A stretch of 37,873 bases of DNA. Source: Nocardioides sp. (GTDB taxonomy: Bacteria > Actinomycetota > Actinomycetes > Propionibacteriales > Nocardioidaceae). Both the position numbers and the translations under genes were made by a program. The stretch lies in assembly GCA_030698375.1 (NCBI GenBank), contig JAUYLL010000020.1, positions 1 to 37,873 on the forward strand, read 5' to 3'. Shown here piece by piece: positions 32,947 to 37,873 of the stretch (its first letter is position 1; each line of letters begins with the position of its first letter). Below the pieces are notes generated by a model. That model was not told the origin of the DNA and searched no databases. It saw nothing but the letters and a program-made list of their open reading frames with translations.

Positions 32947-34011
32947 GTGCCTGAGCAGACCAGCCCCCCCGTCCCTGCCGACCCCGCGCTCGCCGACTCC
33001 GCCTTCCTACGAGCCGCCCGCGGCGAGGAGCCGTCGCACACGCCGGTCTGGTTCATGCGGCAGGCCGGTCGGTCCCTGCCGGAGTACCGGGCGCTGCGCG
33101 AGGGCGTGGGGATGCTGGAGTCGTGCATGCGACCCGAGCTGGTCGTTGAGATCACCCTGCAGCCCGTCCGTCGCTACGGCGTCGACGCGGCGATCTTCTT
33201 CTCGGACATCGTGCTGCCCCTGAAGGCGGTCGGGGTCGATCTCGACATCAAGCCGGGCATTGGCCCGGTGGTGGCCTCCCCGGTGCGGACGATGGCCGAC
33301 GTCGAGGCGATCCCGGACCTGACCCCCGACCACGTGGACTTCGTGACCGAGTCGGTGCGCCAGCTGGTCGCCGAGCTGGGGTCGACGCCGCTGATCGGGT
33401 TCGCGGGGGCGCCGTTCACCGTCGCCTCCTACCTCGTCGAGGGAGGTCCGTCGAAGGAGCACGCCAAGACCAAGGCCCTGATGTTCGGCGCGCCCGACGT
33501 GTGGGACGCCCTCATGCGGAAGATCGCCGGGATCGCCGCCGCCTACCTCGAGGTCCAGGTGGCCGCCGGCGCCTCGGCGGTCCAGCTCTTCGACTCCTGG
33601 GCGGGTGCGCTCACCCCGACCGACTACGAGCAGTTCGTCATGCCGCACTCGGCACGCGTCCTCGAGCGGGCCGGGGCGCTCGGCGTCCCGCGCATCCATT
33701 TCGGGGTCGGCACCGGCGAGCTGCTCGGACGGATGGCCGAGGCTGGGGCCGACGTGGTGGGCATCGACTGGCGGGTCCCGCTGGCCGACGGCATCGCCCG
33801 CGCCCGCGGCCGCGCGGTGCAGGGCAACCTGGACCCGACGCTGGTCTTCGCCCCGACCGAGGTGATGCTGGCCCGCGCCGCCGAGGTGCTCGAGGCCGGT
33901 CGCGCGGCTCCGGGGCACGTCTTCAACCTCGGCCACGGGGTCATCCCCTCGACCGACCCGGACCAGCTGGCCCGGCTCACCGACTTCGTCCACGAGCAGA
34001 GCGCCCGCTGA
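32947..34011 (+). CDS. hemE: Uroporphyrinogen III decarboxylase
   Basis: 354 aa, normal for HemE, which decarboxylates the four acetate side chains of uroporphyrinogen III to give coproporphyrinogen III. Seen: signature 1 [16 protein letters not shown] at about residues 35-50, [18 protein letters not shown] with the catalytic Asp near 84, signature 2 [16 protein letters not shown] near 154, [12 protein letters not shown] near 213, and [10 protein letters not shown] and FNLGHGVIP in the C-terminal half. GTG start at 32947 with a GGAGG upstream. The next haem genes follow on the same strand but are separated by an opposite-strand DUF4349 gene, so they need their own promoter. The stop lies 3 nt from the convergent DUF4349 gene. 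Confidence 0.96.
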   Translation: MPEQTSPPVPADPALADSAFLRAARGEEPSHTPVWFMRQAGRSLPEYRALREGVGMLESCMRPELVVEITLQPVRRYGVDAAIFFSDIVLPLKAVGVDLDIKPGIGPVVASPVRTMADVEAIPDLTPDHVDFVTESVRQLVAELGSTPLIGFAGAPFTVASYLVEGGPSKEHAKTKALMFGAPDVWDALMRKIAGIAAAYLEVQVAAGASAVQLFDSWAGALTPTDYEQFVMPHSARVLERAGALGVPRIHFGVGTGELLGRMAEAGADVVGIDWRVPLADGIARARGRAVQGNLDPTLVFAPTEVMLARAAEVLEAGRAAPGHVFNLGHGVIPSTDPDQLARLTDFVHEQSAR

Positions 34012-34014
34012 CGG

Positions 34015-34950
34015 TCACTCGGCCGATGCCGCGCTCGCGGCTGTAGGGGCGGGGCGTCGGCGACGCAGGACCAGCGCGAGCGGGACACCGAGGACGGCGA
34101 CCAGCACGGCCCACGGGAGCAGCGCACCGACGACGGTGCTCGTGGCCACGGCCGCGTCGGTCAGCGCGTCCCAGCCCGCACGAAGACCGGCGACGAAGCC
34201 TGCCTCGTCGACCTCGTCCTCGGTCTTCTCCAGGTCGTCGTGCGCACGCAGCGTGAGGTGGATCGTGGCGAGGCTGGTCTGGTCGGACAGCCACTCCTGC
34301 TGGCCGAGCAGCGAGTCGAGGTCGGCCTGCCTGCGGGTGAGCTCGGACTCCACGCGCACCACCTGGCCGAGCGTCTCCGCGCGGTCGAGCAACGTCTCGA
34401 TCCGGGCGATGCTGCGTCGCTGGGCCCGGATCCGGACCTGGGTGTCGATGACCTGGGTGGTGACGTCCTCGGTCGACCGGGTCTGCTGGACGACGTCGCC
34501 GACCTCGGCCAGACCGGCCATGGCGGTGTCGAAGGACCCGCTCGGCACCCGGAGCACCATGCGCACCGACTGCAGGGCCCCGTCGGCTGCGGTCCTGCTC
34601 TCCTCCTCGGCGAGCTGGCCGTCGAGCTGGTCGAGGAGGTCCCGCACCTCGTCGCGGGACCCGGTCACGTCGTCGCTGCGCAGGCCCACCGCACCGCTGG
34701 CGATGACAGCCCGCTCGCGGACCTCGGCCGCGGCGCTTGCGGCAGCGCGGTCGTCAGTGGCCTGTTCAGGCGCGAAGGCCTCGCCGTCGGACAGCGTGGT
34801 GGCGGGCGCCGTGCGATGGGCCATGGCCGCCTCACCCCCGGAGGCGTCGGAGTCGGTAGATCCGGCACTGCAGCCGAGGAGCGCGGCGAGGAGCAGGACG
34901 GTGCCGGCAGCGACGAGGGCCGGCGTACGGCGGGATCGGGAGGTGGTCAT
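34015..34950 (-). CDS. DUF4349 domain lipoprotein
   Basis: 311 aa. An N-terminal signal with lipobox LLGC (LLLAALLGCSAGS, lipid-modified Cys near residue 26) is followed by an Asp/Ser-rich linker. The DUF4349 domain starts around residue 78 with RAVIASGAVGLRSDDV and has MVLRVPSGSFDTAMAGLAEVGDV, TRSTEDVTTQVIDTQVRIRAQ, a long coiled-coil stretch around 170-205 (IETLLDRAETLGQVVRVESE) and LATIHLTLRAHD. A C-terminal membrane segment (GALLPWAVLVAVLGVPLALVL) ends in RRRR facing the cytoplasm. The protein would thus be anchored at both ends in the membrane. No function is established for DUF4349. It sits between hemE and hemY on the opposite strand and has no obvious relation to haem synthesis. No clear SD. 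Confidence 0.88.
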   Translation of the reverse strand: MTTSRSRRTPALVAAGTVLLLAALLGCSAGSTDSDASGGEAAMAHRTAPATTLSDGEAFAPEQATDDRAAASAAAEVRERAVIASGAVGLRSDDVTGSRDEVRDLLDQLDGQLAEEESRTAADGALQSVRMVLRVPSGSFDTAMAGLAEVGDVVQQTRSTEDVTTQVIDTQVRIRAQRRSIARIETLLDRAETLGQVVRVESELTRRQADLDSLLGQQEWLSDQTSLATIHLTLRAHDDLEKTEDEVDEAGFVAGLRAGWDALTDAAVATSTVVGALLPWAVLVAVLGVPLALVLRRRRPAPTAASAASAE

Positions 34951-35005
34951 GGGTGTCGGACGCGGGCGGGTCCTGACCGGTTCCCGTCCGGTCGGTACCC
35001 GGTGG

Positions 35006-35011
35006 GACCCT
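35006..35011 (+). promoter_or_regulatory. Candidate -10 box (GACCCT) for hemY-chdC
   Basis: GACCCT is followed by 6 nt and the GTG at 35018, with no SD between. A GACCGG/CCGGTC inverted repeat lies about 15-35 nt further upstream. Weak as a -10 (G1 instead of T1). Confidence 0.3.
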
Positions 35012-35017
35012 GGGACG

Positions 35018-36454
35018 GTGACCAGCAGCCCTGCCCCGTTCCCGGCCGGTCCTCCCGTCGTGGTGGTGGGGGCCGGCGTCGGCGGTCTCACGGCCGCCCG
35101 GGCGCTGGCGGACGCGGGGCGACGCGTGGTGGTGCTCGAGGCGACCGACCGGGTCGGCGGCAAGCTGCTCGTGCACGAGGTGGCCGGGGTGCGGGTCGAC
35201 GTCGGCGCCGAGGCGATGCTCGCCCGCCGGCCCGAGGGGACCGCACTGGCCGAAGCGCTCGGCCTGGCCGTCGAGCACCCCGCCACGACCGCATCCCGCG
35301 TGTGGACGCGCGGCGCGCTGCGGCCGCTGCCACGCAGCGTCATGGGCGCCCCCGTCGACGCGTCCAGCCTCCGCGAGTCGGGTGTGCTCTCGCCCGAGGG
35401 TCTCGACCGGGCACTGCGCGAACCGGAGATCCCGTGCGAACCGGTCACCGACGACGTGTCGGTCGGTGACCTCGTCGCGGCGCGGTTCGGTGACGAGGTC
35501 GTCGACAGGCTCGTCGAGCCGCTGCTGGGCGGGGTGTACGCCGGCCACGCGCGTCGGCTCTCGGCCCGGGCCTGCGTGCCCCCGCTGCTGGCCGCGCTGG
35601 CCGAGGGGCCGTTGCTGGGGCGGGCGGCGCCCGCACCGACCGGCCCAGTGTTCGCGGGCCTCCCCGGGGGGATGGGCACGTTGACGGCGGCGCTCGCGGC
35701 CGACCCGCGCATCACCGTCCGCACCGGCACAACGGCGCGGGCGCTCCGCCGTACCGCCGAGGGATTCGCACTGACCGTCGGTCCCACGCGTGACGAGGAG
35801 GAGGTGCTCGCCTCCGACGTCGTGCTCGCGGTGCCGGCCGCGCCTGCCGCGCGGCTGCTCGCCGACCTCGCCCCGGGCGCGGCCACCGGGCTGGGGTCCG
35901 TCGAGTCTGCGTCGATGGCGGTGGTGACCCTCGCGTTCGCGGTCGACGCCCTCGAGGGCACCGACGCGATGACCGGGTCGGGCTTCCTCGTGCCGCCCGT
36001 CGACGGACGGCACATCAAGGCCTCCACCTTCTCCGCGAACAAGTGGGACTGGGTGCGCCGGGCGGGTGAGGCGGGTCCTGCGCCCGTGCGCCTGCTGCGC
36101 ACCTCGCTCGGTCGCCACGGGGAGGAACGCGCGCTCCAGGCCGACGACGCGGCGCTAGTACGAGCCTCGCTCACCGATCTCGCGCAGGCGACCGGCCTCC
36201 GTGCCGCGCCGGTCGCGGCGCACGTGCAGCGCTGGGGCGGCGGGCTCCCGCAGTACGCCGTCGGGCACCTGGACCTCGTGGAGCGGGTGCGGGCGGACGT
36301 CGCGCGGGCCAGCGCGGCGGGTCCCGGGGGGCTTGCGGTCTGCGGGGCGACGTACGACGGGGTGGGCATCCCGGCGGTCATCGGGTCGGCGCAGCGCGCG
36401 GTGGCCGGGCTGCTCGCGGAGCGGCGAGGTGTCCCCGGCACAATGGCGCCATGA
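35018..36454 (+). CDS. hemY: Coproporphyrinogen III oxidase / protoporphyrinogen oxidase (HemY/CgoX)
   Basis: 478 aa FAD flavoprotein. Seen: dinucleotide-binding [21 protein letters not shown] near residues 15-35, followed by [14 protein letters not shown] and [14 protein letters not shown], then [26 protein letters not shown] and the C-terminal [20 protein letters not shown], all as in oxygen-dependent HemY enzymes. In Gram-positive bacteria this enzyme oxidises coproporphyrinogen III to coproporphyrin III (hence CgoX), which the coupled chdC gene supports. The GTG at 35018 gives the expected N-terminus; an ATG at 34949 would add 23 unlikely residues. Its stop overlaps the chdC ATG (ATGA). 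Confidence 0.93.
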   Translation: MTSSPAPFPAGPPVVVVGAGVGGLTAARALADAGRRVVVLEATDRVGGKLLVHEVAGVRVDVGAEAMLARRPEGTALAEALGLAVEHPATTASRVWTRGALRPLPRSVMGAPVDASSLRESGVLSPEGLDRALREPEIPCEPVTDDVSVGDLVAARFGDEVVDRLVEPLLGGVYAGHARRLSARACVPPLLAALAEGPLLGRAAPAPTGPVFAGLPGGMGTLTAALAADPRITVRTGTTARALRRTAEGFALTVGPTRDEEEVLASDVVLAVPAAPAARLLADLAPGAATGLGSVESASMAVVTLAFAVDALEGTDAMTGSGFLVPPVDGRHIKASTFSANKWDWVRRAGEAGPAPVRLLRTSLGRHGEERALQADDAALVRASLTDLAQATGLRAAPVAAHVQRWGGGLPQYAVGHLDLVERVRADVARASAAGPGGLAVCGATYDGVGIPAVIGSAQRAVAGLLAERRGVPGTMAP

Positions 36455-37149
36455 CGTCGAAGGCAGCACAGGTCCGGGAGATCAACGAGGGCATCCGCTA
36501 CGCGATGTGGTCGGTCTTCCGGGTGGTGACCCCCGCTGGCGACGCGGACCGCGACGCACAGGCGGCCGAGCTCGACGCGCTGTTCGCCGAGCTCGGTGAG
36601 GACGACGTGGTCATGCGTGGCCTCTACGACCTCAGCGGTCTGCGCGCCGACGCCGACGTGATGGTCTGGACCCACGCCGCCACCTCCGAGCAGCTCCAGG
36701 ACGGCTACCACCGCCTGCTGCGCACCGCGTTCGGCGCCCGGCTGGAGCCGGTGTGGTCACAGATGGCCCTGCACCGTCCGGCGGAGTTCAACAAGTCCCA
36801 CGTCCCGGCGTTCCTCAACGACGAGGACCCCAAGGACCACATCTGCGTCTACCCGTTCGTGCGTTCCTACGAGTGGTACCTCCTCGAGGACACCGAGCGG
36901 CGCGCCATGCTCGCCGAGCACGGCCAGATGGGCCGCGACTTCGCCGACGTCCGCGCCAACACGGTGGCCAGCTTCGCCCTCGGCGACTACGAGTGGATCC
37001 TCGCCTTCGAGTGCGACGAGCTGCACCGCATCGTCGACCTGATGCGGCACCTGCGGGCCTCCAAGGCCCGCCTGCACGTCCGCGAGGAGATCCCCTTCTA
37101 CACCGGCCGACGCCGCTCCGCCGCCGAGCTCGTCTCCGCGCTGCAGTAG
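36451..37149 (+). CDS. chdC: Coproheme decarboxylase (ChdC/HemQ)
   Basis: 232 aa, chlorite-dismutase-like fold. It decarboxylates coproheme to haem b, the last step of the coproporphyrin-dependent pathway. Seen: proximal haem ligand His157 in [10 protein letters not shown], the catalytic Tyr134 in [13 protein letters not shown], and His117 in NKSHVPAF. The 17-residue gap between His117 and Tyr134 and the 40-residue gap from His117 to His157 match His118, Tyr135 and His158 of the Corynebacterium diphtheriae enzyme (from memory), the actinobacterial type in which a distal His assists catalysis. Coupled to hemY by ATGA overlap. The partner ferrochelatase (cpfC) is not in the window. A 28-bp palindrome follows the stop by 5 nt. 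Confidence 0.95.
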   Translation: MTSKAAQVREINEGIRYAMWSVFRVVTPAGDADRDAQAAELDALFAELGEDDVVMRGLYDLSGLRADADVMVWTHAATSEQLQDGYHRLLRTAFGARLEPVWSQMALHRPAEFNKSHVPAFLNDEDPKDHICVYPFVRSYEWYLLEDTERRAMLAEHGQMGRDFADVRANTVASFALGDYEWILAFECDELHRIVDLMRHLRASKARLHVREEIPFYTGRRRSAAELVSALQ

Positions 37150-37154
37150 GGGTC

Positions 37155-37182
37155 GAAAGTCGCTACACGTGTAGTGACTTTC
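37155..37182. promoter_or_regulatory. 28-bp near-perfect palindrome with BlaI/CopY-like core
   Basis: GAAAGTC-g-CTACACGTGTAG-t-GACTTTC; only the g/t pair breaks the symmetry, and there is no spacer, which is more like a protein-binding site than a hairpin. The core TACA-CG-TGTA fits the TACAnnTGTA consensus of the BlaI/MecI/CopY repressors. It lies 97 nt upstream of the next lipoprotein gene and 5 nt after chdC. Alternatives are a terminator for chdC or a dispersed repeat of this genome. The rest of 37183-37278 holds no gene I can support. Confidence 0.5.
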
Positions 37183-37278
37183 AGCTTTGGCCGGCGTTTT
37201 GACCGTTCCAAGGTCGCACTTCCTGTCCACGCATCCGGTACGACGGAACCGCAGCGCCCGCGCGCACGTCCCAGGCCC

Positions 37279-37873
37279 ATGCGTGCTCTCCTCGTCGTCC
37301 TGCTGCTCGTGGTCGCCGGGTGCGCGGACCCCGACGCCGTGCCTGACGCCGTGCCTGAGGCCGAGGAGCTCGTCGGGGTGGGGACGGTGCTCGACGACGG
37401 GGACGGGCCGGAGCTGTGCCTCGGCGCGGTCGCGACGTCGCTCCCGCCACAGTGCAGTGGGCCTCGGGTCGCGGGATGGGACTGGGCAGCCGTCGAGCAC
37501 GACGAAGCGGTCGCGACCCGCTGGGCTGCCGTCGCGGTCATCGGCACCTGGGACGGGGAGATCTTCACCCTGGCCCGCGAGCCCGTCCCCGCGCAGGACT
37601 ACGACGGCCCGCGTCCGCCGAACGACGAGCCGGATCTCGTGAGTCCCTGCCCGGAGCCGGCCGGCGGTTGGGCACCGGTGGACCCGCAGCGCACGAACGA
37701 CGTGACCCTGCAACGGGCGATCCGGATCGCGAACCGCCTCGACGGTGCGGGCGACGTCTGGTTCGACCAGTCGCCGAACCCGGCGTACGGCACGGACCGC
37801 CACGAGGAGATGAACGACCCGGCGCTGCTCGTGCTCAACGTCCGTGTGGTGGGCGGGGCGGCACGGCGGGCGG
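37279..37873 (+). CDS. Putative lipoprotein of unknown function (3' end outside window)
   Basis: 198 codons are present before the window ends, all open. The signal MRALLVVLLLVVAGC has a good lipobox VAGC (Cys15), followed by an acidic linker with a DAVPDAVPEAEE micro-repeat. The mature part reads GVGTVLDDGDGPELCLGAVATS and SLPPQCSGPRVAGWDW, then VIGTWDGEIFTLAREPVPAQ, a pattern I associate with small beta-barrel secreted proteins of actinobacteria but cannot name. The two cysteines in ELCLG and PPQCSG, plus a third in SPCPEP, suggest disulfides. No SD is clear at the ATG (37279). A possible operator palindrome lies upstream. Confidence 0.75.
   Translation, partial: MRALLVVLLLVVAGCADPDAVPDAVPEAEELVGVGTVLDDGDGPELCLGAVATSLPPQCSGPRVAGWDWAAVEHDEAVATRWAAVAVIGTWDGEIFTLAREPVPAQDYDGPRPPNDEPDLVSPCPEPAGGWAPVDPQRTNDVTLQRAIRIANRLDGAGDVWFDQSPNPAYGTDRHEEMNDPALLVLNVRVVGGAARRA

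Noticed and set aside
32262..33155. N-terminal extension of the RNase D frame through DUF3000
   Set aside because: The extension is the wrong frame of DUF3000; RNase D begins at the ATG at 32261, which overlaps the DUF3000 stop.
34951..36711. Minus-strand upstream extension of the DUF4349 frame across hemY
   Set aside because: Ser/Arg/Ala-rich antisense shadow; the lipoprotein signal starts at 34950.
37329..37352. Short tandem repeat in the last lipoprotein gene (GACGCCGTGCCT twice)
   Set aside because: In-frame and encodes a Pro/Ala/Asp linker after the lipobox; a common linker feature, not a separate element.
1..37873. CRISPR arrays, tRNA or rRNA genes, insertion sequences, integrases, attachment sites, toxin-antitoxin or phage-defence genes
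   Set aside because: No regularly spaced repeats, cloverleaf-type sequences, transposase motifs or defence signatures were seen. recBCD can act against phage DNA but is here the housekeeping repair enzyme.

Overview
The window is chromosomal DNA of a high-GC Gram-positive actinobacterium, most likely from the Nocardioidaceae (Nocardioides-like). This is inferred from the very GC-rich third codon positions, frequent GTG starts, many starts without a Shine-Dalgarno (SD) sequence, and the gene order RNase D - DUF3000 / hemE - hemY - chdC, which matches the mycobacterial Rv2681-Rv2676c neighbourhood. I see no rRNA, tRNA, CRISPR array, transposase, integrase or plasmid/phage gene. The window reads as ordinary, densely packed chromosome with both ends cut inside genes.

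Layout. (1) 1-6786: recC (3' part), recB and recD, overlapping by GTGA; this is the heterotrimeric helicase-nuclease for double-strand-break repair. (2) 6800-11496: a large secreted phosphodiester-glycosidase protein with a degenerate metallophosphoesterase tail, a small exported protein, a NUDIX hydrolase and a MUG/TDG-type uracil-DNA glycosylase. (3) 11666-16940: betB-betA-betT, a translationally coupled choline uptake and glycine betaine synthesis operon. (4) 16960-20394: a WS/DGAT neutral-lipid acyltransferase, a ThrE-like exporter and a DUF402 protein. (5) 20413-23463: a Baeyer-Villiger monooxygenase plus short-chain dehydrogenase operon facing a TetR regulator across a very compact promoter/operator. 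(6) 23531-28703: a 47-residue GPGG-motif membrane protein, a cysteine-free HesB-like protein, HrpA helicase and an exported protein. (7) 28856-30973: an unrecognised actinobacterial protein and an orphan solute-binding lipoprotein. (8) 30975-37149: RNase D and DUF3000 facing the haem genes hemE, hemY/cgoX and chdC, with a DUF4349 lipoprotein gene inserted on the opposite strand. (9) 37155-37873: a strong palindrome and the start of another lipoprotein gene.

How the genes work together. recC/B/D form one enzyme. betT imports choline and betA and betB oxidise it to glycine betaine via betaine aldehyde. The BVMO and SDR probably act in sequence on an alcohol/ketone substrate under TetR control. 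hemE, cgoX and chdC are three steps of the coproporphyrin-dependent haem pathway of Gram-positives.

I did not find a clear new multi-gene defence or mobile system. The observations most worth a second look are: (a) about ten genes whose start codon lies exactly 6-7 nt after a -10-like hexamer with no SD, suggesting widespread leaderless transcription; (b) the fusion of an intact phosphodiester glycosidase to a metallophosphoesterase fold lacking several metal ligands; (c) the overlapping BVMO/TetR control region; (d) a 28-bp palindrome resembling a BlaI/CopY operator; and (e) a HesB-like protein without any cysteine.
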